This document shows positions 1 to 6,599 of a DNA stretch of 7,371 nucleotides, piece by piece. The notes beneath the pieces are model-generated. The model was not told the DNA's origin and ran no database searches. It saw only the letters and a program-made list of their open reading frames with translations. Numbering within the stretch: position 1 is the stretch's first letter; each line of letters starts with the position of its first letter. A program made the translations under genes and the position numbers. The DNA is from Alphaproteobacteria bacterium (GTDB lineage: Bacteria; Pseudomonadota; Alphaproteobacteria; Micropepsales; Micropepsaceae): NCBI GenBank assembly GCA_026400305.1, contig JAPLPI010000078.1, positions 1 to 7,371 on the forward strand, in the 5' to 3' direction.

Positions 1-1605
1 CGGCTCGGCGAAGCCCTGGTGGAGACCGGTGAAAATACACGTGGAGGAGCGCTGATCCGGCAGGGATGGGTCGAAGGAAGCTTTGATCTGGCCGTCGAAC
101 TGGCCATCGTGCAAAAGGATGGCACGCTGCTGACGGCGGAAAGCGACCGCGCCCGGGTGGACAACCTGCTCTGGCGCAGCGAGGTCACCGCCGGCAGACG
201 CACGGCTTCCCGGATGGAGGGGCAAGCCGCCGATATCGTCAATGCCCGCATCGCGCTGATGGGTACGGGCCTGCCCAAGGCGCAGGCGGCACTGGACAAG
301 GTTGCTGACAGCTCGGACCCAAGCTTGTTGTTCGATTGGGCGCATGCCTTGCGCATGGCCGGCCATGACAAGGAAGCCCATGCCATCCTGCTGCGTGTGC
401 CCGCAGCACCCATGGTGCGTGAACATGCCGAGCGCTGGCGGGCCGAGTTGAACCTGCATGCCCGCGACGCCCTGTCGGGCGGCGATCCGCACGAGGCGCT
501 GGCGCTGGTGCAGCATGCCGGCTTCACGTCGGGCGATCAGTTCGCCGAGCAGCAGTTCCTGGCGGGCTTCATCGCCCTGCGCTTCCTGAAAGACCCAGGC
601 AGTGCCCTTACCCATTTCCAAAAGCTGGATGCCGGCGTCGCCCGCCCCATCAGCAAGTCACGGGCACAATATTGGATCGGCCGCGCTTACGAGGCGCAGG
701 GCGACACCGCAAGCGCGCTGGCGCACTACAAACAGGCCGCGGTCTATCCGGAGAGCTTCTATGGCCAGATTGCCCTGGCCCATACCGATCCCACCCCCAC
801 CCTGCATCTGACCGATACCATCGTGGAAGCAGCGGCGGCCTCGGAACTGGAAACCGACCCCCTGATGCCGCAGATCAAGGTGCTGGCGGATCTGGGCCAG
901 GCTGCGTCCCTGCGCGCCTTCATCGACCGTGACGTGGAAGTCTATTCCTCGCCCCGGCATCTCAAACGCCTGATGCTGCTCCTGGCCGAGTGGGGGTATC
1001 CGGAGATCGCGGTGCGGCTGTCCAAGACCGCCAGCTATGCCGGCGCGCCCATGCCCGCCTTTACCCATCCGCTGATCCCCCTGCCTTCCTACCCGGGCCC
1101 GGGCACCGCGCCCGATCCGGCGCTGGTACTGGGACTGATCCGCCAGGAAACCGAATTCGACGCCTATGCCGTCTCCGGCGCGGGCGCGCGGGGCCTGATG
1201 CAGATGATGCCGGCCAGCGCCAAACTCGCTGCCAAGCAGGCCAGCCTGCCCTACCGGCCCGAGGCGCTACTCAGTGACACCACCTACAACATACAGCTGG
1301 GCATGACGGAGTATAGGGGCCACATGGACCGTTATGGCGGCTCGCTGGTTCTGGCCGCGGCGTCCTACAATGCAGGGCCTAGCAATGTGAAGAAATGGCT
1401 GGCCGCGAATGGCGATCCGCGCAGCGGTGATCCCTTGGACTGGATCGAGCAGATCCCGTTCAGCGAGACGCGCAACTATGTACAGCGTGTGCTGGAGAAT
1501 ACCGAGGTCTACCGAGCGCGGCTGGCGGGCAAGGATGTACCGCTCAGGATACTGCCCGATCTGTATGCGCCCAACCCGCCCTCGATGCCGACGCTGGCGA
1601 AGTAA
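1..1605 (+). CDS. Soluble lytic murein transglycosylase (SLT family), 5' end outside window
   Basis: Periplasmic enzyme of the Slt70 type, which cleaves the MurNAc-GlcNAc bond of peptidoglycan to give 1,6-anhydro-MurNAc ends. The frame is open to base 1. A GTG at 19 exists, but the six codons before it continue the protein and no signal peptide is present, so the true start and export signal lie upstream. Numbering from the GTG, residues 1 to about 350 are an Ala/Leu-rich helical-repeat region, as in the superhelical U/L domains of Slt70. About 365-510 is the catalytic SLT domain: IRQETEFD carries the presumed catalytic Glu (E377, codon 1147-1149), followed by GARGLMQMMP (about 389-398), ASYNAGP (Tyr450 region) and a terminal IPFSETRNYVQRVLEN segment. 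The domain looks intact. The gene ends 3 bp from the shifted-frame stop of the convergent Sel1 gene. The family is near certain; the exact Slt subtype is not. Confidence 0.95.
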   Translation, partial: RLGEALVETGENTRGGALIRQGWVEGSFDLAVELAIVQKDGTLLTAESDRARVDNLLWRSEVTAGRRTASRMEGQAADIVNARIALMGTGLPKAQAALDKVADSSDPSLLFDWAHALRMAGHDKEAHAILLRVPAAPMVREHAERWRAELNLHARDALSGGDPHEALALVQHAGFTSGDQFAEQQFLAGFIALRFLKDPGSALTHFQKLDAGVARPISKSRAQYWIGRAYEAQGDTASALAHYKQAAVYPESFYGQIALAHTDPTPTLHLTDTIVEAAAASELETDPLMPQIKVLADLGQAASLRAFIDRDVEVYSSPRHLKRLMLLLAEWGYPEIAVRLSKTASYAGAPMPAFTHPLIPLPSYPGPGTAPDPALVLGLIRQETEFDAYAVSGAGARGLMQMMPASAKLAAKQASLPYRPEALLSDTTYNIQLGMTEYRGHMDRYGGSLVLAAASYNAGPSNVKKWLAANGDPRSGDPLDWIEQIPFSETRNYVQRVLENTEVYRARLAGKDVPLRILPDLYAPNPPSMPTLAK

Positions 1606-1885
1606 AAATCAATTCTTGAAGATATTCAGCCACTCGCGGGCCATTTTCTGGGCCTCCGCGATCTTGGCCGGTGCTCATTTCGGTGGCCAGCTGGTGGCGC
1701 CAGTTTTTGGCCGCCTCCACGCCGCGCACCGCGGCCAGATTGAACCACTTATGGGCCACGACCATGTCCACGCCCACGCCCTGGCCGGTCGAATAGGCCA
1801 GGCCGAGATTGTAGAGCGCATCGGCGCGCCCCTCCTTGGCATCGCGCTCATATTGCGCCAGTGAATCCACATCGATGCACACCAC
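1544..1885 (-). CDS. Sel1-repeat (TPR-like) small protein, apparent C-terminal frameshift
   Basis: As read, this is a 113-residue protein. Residues about 21-56 form a Sel1-like repeat (ADALYNLGLAYSTGQGVGVD, then AHKWFNLAAVRG), a two-helix scaffold usually used for protein-protein contacts. No enzyme motif or signal peptide is visible. The GTG start at 1885 is supported by GAGAGGGA at 1892-1899, six bases upstream; a second GTG follows immediately. After LATEMST (about base 1670) the frame turns into an unlikely Gly/Pro/Arg-rich tail that runs 62 bp into the transglycosylase gene. The neighbouring frame instead gives AKIAEAQKMAREWLNIFKN and a stop at 1609-1611, the kind of amphipathic ending expected of this family and one that avoids the overlap. 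The ancestral gene is therefore probably 1609-1885, about 91 residues, with one extra base near 1668-1671. This is either a sequencing error or a recent mutation. The molecular role is unknown. Confidence 0.75.
   Translation of the reverse strand: MVCIDVDSLAQYERDAKEGRADALYNLGLAYSTGQGVGVDMVVAHKWFNLAAVRGVEAAKNWRHQLATEMSTGQDRGGPENGPRVAEYLQELIFTSPASASRAGWAHTDRAVS
1609..1670 (-). other. Displaced C-terminal frame of the Sel1 gene
   Basis: On the minus strand, bases from about 1670 down to 1609 read AKIAEAQKMAREWLNIFKN followed by TGA. This lies one frame away from the open Sel1 frame. Removing any one base of the ggccgg run at 1666-1671 (a C at 1668/1669 or a G at 1670/1671) gives the same joined protein, EMSTAKIAEAQKMA. 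The resulting gene would end 3 bp from the transglycosylase stop codon, a clean tail-to-tail arrangement. Confidence 0.65.
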
Positions 1886-2029
1886 GACACATCCCTCTCG
1901 TCCAGCGCGAGCAGACAGAAAGCCTTCCGGGCGAGGGTGATGGTGACGCCGAAGAAACTAAGACGCGGTAAACAGCGGTTAGCCTTAATTGCTAAGACCC
2001 ATTAGGCGTGGTGAACAACATCCTAACAA
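1886..2029. other. Intergenic gap between GST and Sel1 genes
   Basis: This is 144 bp without a convincing gene. It holds the Sel1 ribosome binding site (1892-1899) and a weak inverted repeat, TTAGC / GCTAA with a 7-base loop (1979-1995), in a locally AT-rich stretch. The repeat is too short and lacks a T-run, so I do not call it a terminator. No hairpin plus T-run follows the GST stop, so read-through from the GST gene into the Sel1 gene is possible. I could not identify a promoter with confidence. Confidence 0.4.
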
Positions 2030-2767
2030 TCAGCGCGCGCGCTGCCCGAACAGCACCTTGCGGTCGGCATCGGTGATGGGCTTGCGCAAATATGCTGCCA
2101 CCGCCTTGCCGCGCTGGACCGGATTGCGCGCGCCTACGAGGTCCTTCCAGGCCGCGACATGGGGAAATTGTGTGAGGTCGGTGTATTTTGACGCCGACAG
2201 CACCCAGCTCCAGCAGGCCATGTCTGCGATGGAATAGGCGCCGGCCAGGAATTTGCGCGTGGCGAGCCGCTTGTTCATCACCCAGATCAGGCGATGGACC
2301 TCATCTGTGTAGCGCTTCTTAGGGTACGGCAGGTCTTCGGCCGCGTAGTTGCGGAAATGGTTCGCCTGCCCGGCCATGGGACCCAGCCCCCCCACCTGCC
2401 AGAACAGCCATTCATCGACCTGGACCCGGGCGCGCTCGTCCTTCGGATAGAAGCGGCCATATTTTCGGCCCAAATATTGGAGGATTGCCCCGGATTCGAA
2501 GACCGAGATGGGCCTGCCGCCCGGTCCTTGGGGGTCGATGATGGCCGGGATGCGGTTGTTGGGCGAGATCTTTAGGAAATCAGAATCGAACTGCTCGCCT
2601 TTGTTGATATCGACGGGGTGGGCCTCATACGGCACCCCCAGCTCTTCCAGCATGATGCTGATCTTGTGGCCGTTCGGCGTGGCCCAAGTATAGAGCGCGA
2701 TGGGCTTGGGGGCTTTCGCGGCCCGCTTGGCCTTTTTCACAGGCTTCTTGGTGGGTTTTTTCGCCAT
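2030..2767 (-). CDS. Glutathione S-transferase, YfcG/Ure2-like (nu-class), with basic N-terminal tail
   Basis: This 245-residue cytosolic GST-fold protein resembles E. coli YfcG, for which the family knowledge is glutathione-dependent disulfide-bond reductase and peroxidase activity. The thioredoxin-like domain (about 23-105) has TPNGHK (Thr30, Asn32), which in YfcG replaces the usual catalytic Tyr/Ser. It also has ISPNNRIPAI with the cis-Pro (P74) and FESGAI (Glu91-Ser92), which binds the glutathione gamma-Glu. The helical C-terminal domain (about 110-245) includes WLFWQVGGLGPM and YSIADMACWSWV. Residues 2-21 are an extra Lys/Pro/Ala tail (AKKPTKKPVKKAKRAAKAP) not found in E. coli YfcG. ATG at 2767 is chosen because GAGGGA at 2771-2776 precedes it. 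A TTG at 2788 would add seven residues but would swallow that ribosome binding site. The next gene upstream on this strand is the lysine-rich peptide, with a hairpin between them. The physiological substrate cannot be read from sequence. Confidence 0.93.
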   Translation of the reverse strand: MAKKPTKKPVKKAKRAAKAPKPIALYTWATPNGHKISIMLEELGVPYEAHPVDINKGEQFDSDFLKISPNNRIPAIIDPQGPGGRPISVFESGAILQYLGRKYGRFYPKDERARVQVDEWLFWQVGGLGPMAGQANHFRNYAAEDLPYPKKRYTDEVHRLIWVMNKRLATRKFLAGAYSIADMACWSWVLSASKYTDLTQFPHVAAWKDLVGARNPVQRGKAVAAYLRKPITDADRKVLFGQRAR

Positions 2768-2938
2768 GGGTCCCTCGCAATGCTGCAAAGCAGATGGGGG
2801 ATAAATCGGCGAACGGCAAGAGCCTAAAAGCAGCTTGGCCGCGGCGCCCTTTCGGGACCGCGGCCTTCGCTTTAAGCTTCGAGGTCACCTGAGTGAATGA
2901 TCAGGGAACCCGAAGAAGATCTAATTGACCGAGGTCAA
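2768..2938. other. Intergenic region between lysine-rich peptide gene and GST
   Basis: This 171-bp region contains the GST ribosome binding site (2771-2776), a GC-rich hairpin (2837-2865) and part of the palindrome at 2922-2941. A minus-strand frame across 2625-2888 runs into the GST gene out of phase and looks like a shadow. No promoter with good -35 and -10 hexamers was found between the hairpin and the GST start. Confidence 0.4.
2827..2873 (-). terminator. GC-rich hairpin, probable intrinsic terminator of the lysine-rich peptide transcript
   Basis: The arms GGCCGCGG (2837-2844) and CCGCGGCC (2858-2865) pair perfectly. An inner CCC/GGG (2847-2849 / 2854-2856) closes a four-base TTTC loop. 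Outside the main stem, AAAGC (2827-2831) and GCTTT (2869-2873) can pair as well. Read on the minus strand, the stem is followed by AAGCTGCTTTT, a short and imperfect T-run, so termination may be partial. It lies about 75 bp after the lysine-rich peptide stop and before the GST gene, where it could separate the two transcripts. Confidence 0.55.
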
Positions 2939-2941
2939 TTA
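2922..2941 (-). terminator. Hairpin overlapping the stop codon of the lysine-rich peptide gene
   Basis: TAATTGAC (2922-2929) and GTCAATTA (2934-2941) pair perfectly around a four-base loop, and the TAA stop of the minus-strand peptide gene is the first three bases of the stem. The following minus-strand sequence (TTAGATCTTCTT) is only moderately T-rich. The hairpin could be a 3' stability element or weak terminator; an operator-type palindrome is an alternative. Confidence 0.4.
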
Positions 2942-3016
2942 CTTCTTCTTCTTGGCGGCCTTCTTCTTCACAACCTTCTTCTTGGTGGCCTTCTTGGCCT
3001 TTTTCTTCGCAGCCAT
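2939..3016 (-). CDS. 25-residue lysine/alanine-rich basic peptide
   Basis: This small gene starts at ATG 3016 and stops at TAA (2941-2939). Its 25 residues are 15 Lys, 6 Ala, 2 Val, 1 Thr and the initial Met, arranged as Lys runs of two to four separated by Ala, Thr or Val pairs (it begins MAAKKKAKKATKKK). AGAGGAG at 3023-3029, six bases upstream, is among the best ribosome binding sites in the window. There is no hydrophobic segment or signal. The composition resembles the Lys/Ala tails of histone H1-like and other nucleoid proteins of alphaproteobacteria, so binding to DNA or RNA is the simplest guess, but no fold or family can be assigned. The gene is free-standing: the gatB terminator lies upstream and hairpins lie downstream. 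The alternative is a simple AAG-repeat tract that is not translated, which the ribosome binding site argues against. Confidence 0.7.
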   Translation of the reverse strand: MAAKKKAKKATKKKVVKKKAAKKKK

Positions 3017-3198
3017 GTTCAACTCCTCTATCGTTTGTTCGGGTCTGAACGACAACGTCGCCCCCCAAAACGTCATCAATATGAATTACTTGCATTTTGA
3101 AATGCAACAGGGGCGGGGCTTTGGGAAAAGCGATAAAATCGCAAAATGCAAGAAACCACCATTTCAAAAGGCTTAAAATGATACTCTGCATACGGAAT
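3017..3198 (-). promoter_or_regulatory. AT-rich upstream region of the lysine-rich peptide with inverted repeats
   Basis: This is 182 bp between the gatB terminator and the peptide start, much richer in A and T than its surroundings. It contains a palindrome TTGCATTT-TG-AAATGCAA (3090-3107), a second one GCGAT-AAA-ATCGC (3130-3142), and partial inverted copies of the first: CTTGCATTTTG at 3089-3099 recurs inverted at 3142-3152, and TTTTGAAATG at 3095-3104 recurs inverted at 3160-3169. A promoter for the peptide must lie here if the gatB terminator is efficient. One weak minus-strand candidate is TTGCAT (3107-3102) followed about 18 bases later by CATATT. The promoter call is tentative, but the repeats are directly visible. 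Confidence 0.45.
3023..3029 (-). promoter_or_regulatory. Strong ribosome binding site of the lysine-rich peptide
   Basis: AGAGGAG on the minus strand lies six bases before ATG 3016. It is the main evidence that this very short frame is translated. Confidence 0.7.
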
Positions 3199-3238
3199 AA
3201 AAAAAGCGAAATTTGCGGAGCGGGTCCGCAAATTTCGC
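3199..3238 (-). terminator. Rho-independent terminator of the gatCAB operon
   Basis: Perfect 14-bp arms (3206-3219 and 3225-3238) enclose a five-base loop (3220-3224). On the minus strand the hairpin is followed at once by seven T residues (3205-3199). It begins about a dozen bases after the gatB stop. This is the clearest terminator in the window and marks the 3' end of the gat transcript. Confidence 0.93.
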
Positions 3239-3250
3239 ATTTTGTGCGAA

Positions 3251-4759
3251 TCACCCCTCGTCGGGCAGATTGAGTCGGGTCTTGAGGGCGGCATTCACCG
3301 CCGCCGGATTCGCCTTGCCACCCGTCTGCTTCATCACCTGACCGACGAACCAGGCGGACAGCTTGGGCTTGGCCTTCACCTCTTCCACCTTGTCGGGGTT
3401 GGCGGCGATCACCGCCTCGATGGCCGCATCGATGGCGCCGGTGTCGGTCACCTGCTTCATGCCGCGCGCCTCAACCACCTGCCGCGGGTCGCCGCCTTCG
3501 GTCCAAACGACGTCGAGCAGGTCCTTGGCGATCTTGCCGGAGATGGTCTGATCGAAAATCATCTGGATGATCGCGTTATTCGCGGCCGCACTCACCGGCA
3601 CATCGGTAATTGACAACCCGTCACGGTTGAGACGGCCCACGATTTCATTGTTCAGCCAGTTTGCAGCCGCCTTTGCGTCCACGCCCTTGGCCAATTCCTC
3701 GTAATAGTCCGCCAGCTCGCGTTCCCCGACCAGCACTGAGGCGTCGTAAGGCGACAAACCGCTCTGCATGAAGCGCGCTTTCTTCTCGTCGGGCAGTTCG
3801 GGAAGGGTTTTGGCGATCGCATCGACCCAGGACTGCTCGAATTCCAGCGGCAACAAGTCTGGATCAGGGAAATAACGATAGTCATGCGCCTCTTCCTTGG
3901 AGCGCATGGAGCGGGTCTCGCCCAGCTTGCTGTCATACAGTCTGGTTTCCTGGGCGATGGTACCGCCGCCCTCGATCACTTCGATTTGGCGGCGGGCTTC
4001 ATACTCCACCGCCTGGGCGATGAAGCGCATGGAATTGACGTTCTTGATCTCGCAGCGGGTACCCAGAGACTTGAAGCTGCCGGTCTTGCGGAACTCGTCA
4101 TAGCCGCCCACCCGGCATACAGAGACATTGACGTCGGCACGCATGGAGCCCTCGTCCATGTTGCCGTCGCACGTGCCCAGGTACCGCACGATGGCGCGCA
4201 GCTTCTTCAGGAAGGCCGCGGCCTCCTCACTGGTGCGCATGTGCGGCTTGCTGACGATTTCCATCAGGGCGATGCCGGACCGGTTCAGATCAACAAAGCT
4301 GTGATCGGGATGCTGGTCGTGCAGGCTCTTGCCGGCATCCTGTTCCAGATGCAGCCGCTCGATGCCGACCTTGATGGATTCGCCATCTTTCAGGTCGATC
4401 AGCACCTCGCCCTCGCCCACGATGGGGTCCTTGTACTGGCTGATCTGATAGCCCTGGGGCAGGTCAGGATAGAAGTAGTTCTTGCGGTCGAACAGCGATC
4501 GCAGGTTGATCTTGGCCTTCAGGCCGAGACCGGTGCGGACCGCCTGTTCAACGCATTTTTCGTTGATGACGGGCAGCATGCCGGGGAAACCGGCATCGAT
4601 GAACGACACATTGTTGTTGGGCTCGGCCCCGAAGGTGGTCGAGGCCCCCGAAAATAGCTTGGACTGGGACAGGACCTGGGCATGGACCTCCATGCCGATC
4701 ACGATCTCCCACTCGCCAGTTTCACCCTTAAGCAGCTTGTTCTTTATAGGGGCGTTCAT
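3251..4759 (-). CDS. gatB: Aspartyl/glutamyl-tRNA(Asn/Gln) amidotransferase subunit B
   Basis: GatB is the tRNA-binding and kinase-like subunit of the GatCAB amidotransferase. It activates the side-chain carboxylate of Glu-tRNA(Gln) or Asp-tRNA(Asn) with ATP and receives ammonia channelled from GatA. From ATG 4759 the protein has 502 residues, usual for the family. The N-terminal catalytic domain opens with [15 protein letters not shown] (about 15-29) and holds [24 protein letters not shown] and the GatB signature [17 protein letters not shown] (about 156-172). The C-terminal part (about 350-502) is the helical and YqeY-like tail that contacts tRNA. ATG 4759 overlaps the gatA stop as ATGA, which favours coupled translation. 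An in-frame ATG at 4771 would add four residues and cannot be excluded. The terminator at 3199-3238 follows directly. No defect is visible. Confidence 0.97.
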   Translation of the reverse strand: MNAPIKNKLLKGETGEWEIVIGMEVHAQVLSQSKLFSGASTTFGAEPNNNVSFIDAGFPGMLPVINEKCVEQAVRTGLGLKAKINLRSLFDRKNYFYPDLPQGYQISQYKDPIVGEGEVLIDLKDGESIKVGIERLHLEQDAGKSLHDQHPDHSFVDLNRSGIALMEIVSKPHMRTSEEAAAFLKKLRAIVRYLGTCDGNMDEGSMRADVNVSVCRVGGYDEFRKTGSFKSLGTRCEIKNVNSMRFIAQAVEYEARRQIEVIEGGGTIAQETRLYDSKLGETRSMRSKEEAHDYRYFPDPDLLPLEFEQSWVDAIAKTLPELPDEKKARFMQSGLSPYDASVLVGERELADYYEELAKGVDAKAAANWLNNEIVGRLNRDGLSITDVPVSAAANNAIIQMIFDQTISGKIAKDLLDVVWTEGGDPRQVVEARGMKQVTDTGAIDAAIEAVIAANPDKVEEVKAKPKLSAWFVGQVMKQTGGKANPAAVNAALKTRLNLPDEG

Positions 4760-6237
4760 ACGGACCACCATTTGGCCGGGGAATGCTTGAAATCAGCGGC
4801 AGTTTCGACCGCCAGAGCCACGCGCAGCAAGGTCGCTTCGTCAAAAGCCTGGCCGATGAGCTGAAGACCCAGCGGCAGACCGTTTTCGGAGAGACCCGCC
4901 GGCACCGAGATGCCCGGCAGCCCCACCAGGTTCACCGTCACGGTGAAGACGTCCTGCAGATACATCTCCAGCGGGTCGCTGGTCTTGGCGCCGACGCCAA
5001 ACGCCGGACCCGGGGTGGTAGGGGTCAGCAGCACATCGCACTTCTCAAAGGCCTGTTCGAAGTCGCGCTTGATCAGGGTGCGCAGCTTCTGGGCACGGGA
5101 GTAATAAGCGTCGTAATAGCCCGCCGATAGAACATAGGTGCCGATCAGAATGCGACGCTGCACTTCGGCGCCGAAACCCTGGCCGCGGCTTTTCTCATAC
5201 AGGTCGGTGATGTCGCGCACTCCTTCGGCGCGATAGCCGAACTTGACGCCGTCATAGCGCGCCAGGTTGGACGAAGCTTCCGCCGGGGCCACGATATAAT
5301 AGGTGGGCAGCGCATACTTGGTGTGAGGCAGCGAGACTTCGACGATCTCCGCGCCCTGGGCCTTCAGCCAGTCGGCACCCTTGGTCCACAGCGCGTTGAT
5401 CTCGGCCGGAACGCCATCGATGCGGTATTCCTTCGGAATGCCGACGCGCAGGCCCTTGATCCCGCCTTCCAGCAGTTTTTCGTAATCTGGAACTTCGATG
5501 TCGACGCTGGTGGAGTCCTTGGCGTCCACCGACGCCATGGTCTTCAGCATGATGGCGGCGTCCTTGACGGTCTTGGTCATCGGACCGGCTTGGTCCAAGG
5601 ATGACGCAAACGCAACCACGCCGAAGCGCGAGCAGCGGCCATAGGTGGGCTTGAGGCCGACGCGGCCGGTGACGGCGGCGGGCTGGCGGATGGAGCCGCC
5701 GGTATCGGTGCCGGTGGCGGCCAGGCACAGGTCTGCAGCCACGGCGGCGGATGATCCGCCCGACGATCCGCCCGGCACCAGGTTCACGTTGGAGTTCTTC
5801 GCCCGCCATGGATTGATGACATTGCCGAAAGCCGACGTCTCGTTGGACGAGCCCATGGCGAATTCGTCCAGGTTGGTCTTGCCCAGCATCACCGCGCCGG
5901 CGTCCCACAGGTTCTGGGTGACCGTCGACTCATAAGACGGCACGAAATTTCCCAGGATCTTACTGGCGGCGGTGGTGCGGACGCCCTTGGTGCAGAACAG
6001 ATCCTTGATCGCCAGCGGTAGGCCTTCCAGCGCGCCGATCTGGCCGGCAGCAATCCGCTTGTCGGCGGCATCGGCCATCGTCAGCGCCTGCTCGCCCGCC
6101 TCTGTGATGAAGGCATTCAGCGGCCGCGCCTTTTCGATCGCCGACACAAAGGCGCCCGTCAGTTCGCGGGAGGAAAATTTTTTGGCCCGGATGGCGTCGC
6201 GCGCCTCGGCCAGGGTCATGGAAATCAGGTCAGACAT
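4756..6237 (-). CDS. gatA: Glutamyl-tRNA(Gln) amidotransferase subunit A (amidase)
   Basis: GatA is the glutaminase subunit of GatCAB; it hydrolyses glutamine and passes ammonia to GatB. The 493-residue length is normal. It carries the full amidase-signature Ser-cisSer-Lys triad: Lys78 in [10 protein letters not shown], the cis-Ser at 158 in [12 protein letters not shown], and the nucleophile Ser182 in [14 protein letters not shown]. The two serines are 24 residues apart, as in other amidases of this family. The C-terminal region contains [14 protein letters not shown] and [14 protein letters not shown], typical of GatA. The start ATG at 6237 shares its A with the gatC stop (TAATG), so translation is probably coupled. 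The gene ends KWWSV and overlaps gatB by ATGA. No defects were seen. Whether the holoenzyme serves tRNA(Gln), tRNA(Asn) or both depends on which synthetases the genome encodes elsewhere. Confidence 0.98.
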   Translation of the reverse strand: MSDLISMTLAEARDAIRAKKFSSRELTGAFVSAIEKARPLNAFITEAGEQALTMADAADKRIAAGQIGALEGLPLAIKDLFCTKGVRTTAASKILGNFVPSYESTVTQNLWDAGAVMLGKTNLDEFAMGSSNETSAFGNVINPWRAKNSNVNLVPGGSSGGSSAAVAADLCLAATGTDTGGSIRQPAAVTGRVGLKPTYGRCSRFGVVAFASSLDQAGPMTKTVKDAAIMLKTMASVDAKDSTSVDIEVPDYEKLLEGGIKGLRVGIPKEYRIDGVPAEINALWTKGADWLKAQGAEIVEVSLPHTKYALPTYYIVAPAEASSNLARYDGVKFGYRAEGVRDITDLYEKSRGQGFGAEVQRRILIGTYVLSAGYYDAYYSRAQKLRTLIKRDFEQAFEKCDVLLTPTTPGPAFGVGAKTSDPLEMYLQDVFTVTVNLVGLPGISVPAGLSENGLPLGLQLIGQAFDEATLLRVALAVETAADFKHSPAKWWSV

Positions 6238-6524
6238 TATTCCACCACCTTCGGCACCACGAAGAAGTGATCCTCGCCGCCCGGCGCATTGATCATCAGC
6301 GCGTCGGCTTGGTTGCCGTCGGTGACCTGGTCTTTACGCCACTTCAGTTTCTGCGCCACCACCGATGTCATGGCGGGCACGCCTTCGACATTGACCTCGC
6401 CCAGCATCTCGACCCACTGGAAGATGCCGTTCAACTCGCTGGCCATAGGTTCCAGCCGGGATTCCGGCACGGCCAGGCGGGCCAGTTTTGCGATGCGGCG
6501 CACGGTGTCCTTGTCGACGGACAT
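6237..6524 (-). CDS. gatC: Aspartyl/glutamyl-tRNA amidotransferase subunit C
   Basis: GatC is the small belt-like subunit that wraps around GatA and GatB and stabilises the complex. The 95-residue protein starts [19 protein letters not shown], with the helical start typical of Gat[21 protein letters not shown] (about 30-49) is the conserved helix and turn, and [20 protein letters not shown] is the extended C-terminal tail that contacts GatA. ATG 6524 is supported by AGGA at 6530-6533, five bases upstream. It is the first gene of the gatC-gatA-gatB operon and its stop overlaps the gatA start by one base. Confidence 0.97.
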   Translation of the reverse strand: MSVDKDTVRRIAKLARLAVPESRLEPMASELNGIFQWVEMLGEVNVEGVPAMTSVVAQKLKWRKDQVTDGNQADALMINAPGGEDHFFVVPKVVE

Positions 6525-6599
6525 GGGGTTCCTGCTGTGTTAGGTAGAGGGCCGTTGCTAGCAACCGGGGGGTCCGGAGGCAAGTATAAGGGGAACTTG
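6525..6599. promoter_or_regulatory. Divergent gatC / ruvX intergenic region
   Basis: These 75 bp must hold the 5' signals of both divergent transcripts unless the promoters lie inside the genes. They contain a perfect 12-bp palindrome, GTTGCTAGCAAC (6554-6565). There is a TATACT hexamer on the minus strand (6587-6582), placed about 60 bp before gatC and resembling a -10 box but without a convincing -35. The ruvX ribosome binding site AAGGGG (6588-6593) also lies here. The promoter assignments are weak; the palindrome is exact. Confidence 0.4.
6588..6594 (+). promoter_or_regulatory. Ribosome binding site that sets the ruvX GTG start
   Basis: AAGGGGA lies just upstream of GTG 6600 with a suitable gap of about six bases. 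The frame is open far upstream, antisense to gatC, so this site is what places the start. TTG at 6597 is a less likely alternative. Confidence 0.6.

Noticed and set aside
1979..1995. TTAGC / GCTAA inverted repeat as a terminator
   Set aside because: A five-base AT-rich stem with a seven-base loop and no T-run is too weak to support the call.
1940..2005. 21-codon plus-strand frame in the GST/Sel1 gap
   Set aside because: The purine-rich stretch before the ATG is only two bases away, too close for a ribosome binding site, and the peptide resembles nothing known.
2625..2888. 87-codon minus-strand frame overlapping the GST start
   Set aside because: It runs out of phase into the GST coding sequence, crosses the GC-rich hairpin and resembles no family. 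It begins with a few Lys residues but lacks a convincing ribosome binding site.
2939..3012. CTT/AAG trinucleotide tract as a simple-sequence repeat only
   Set aside because: The tract is interrupted by GCC, ACC and GTT/GTG codons in phase, and it has an in-frame start, stop and strong ribosome binding site, which fit a gene better than a microsatellite.
2901..3254. 117-codon minus-strand frame across the lysine-rich gene and its upstream region
   Set aside because: It crosses the gatB terminator and the repeat-rich region out of phase with the small gene, and its Glu/Gly-rich tail is just the frame-shifted AAG repeat.
3884..4657. 257-codon plus-strand open frame antisense to gatB
   Set aside because: It lies wholly within gatB, whose protein is unambiguous and full length. 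The antisense protein shows no recognisable motif, and long antisense frames are expected in GC-rich genes.
5252..5908. 218-codon minus-strand frame inside gatA
   Set aside because: It is out of phase with gatA on the same strand and its Arg/Gly/His-rich composition is that of a shifted-frame shadow.
6267..6599. Plus-strand extension of the ruvX frame upstream through gatC
   Set aside because: The extension is antisense to gatC and has no RuvX-like sequence. RuvX proteins are about 150 residues, and a good ribosome binding site precedes GTG 6600.
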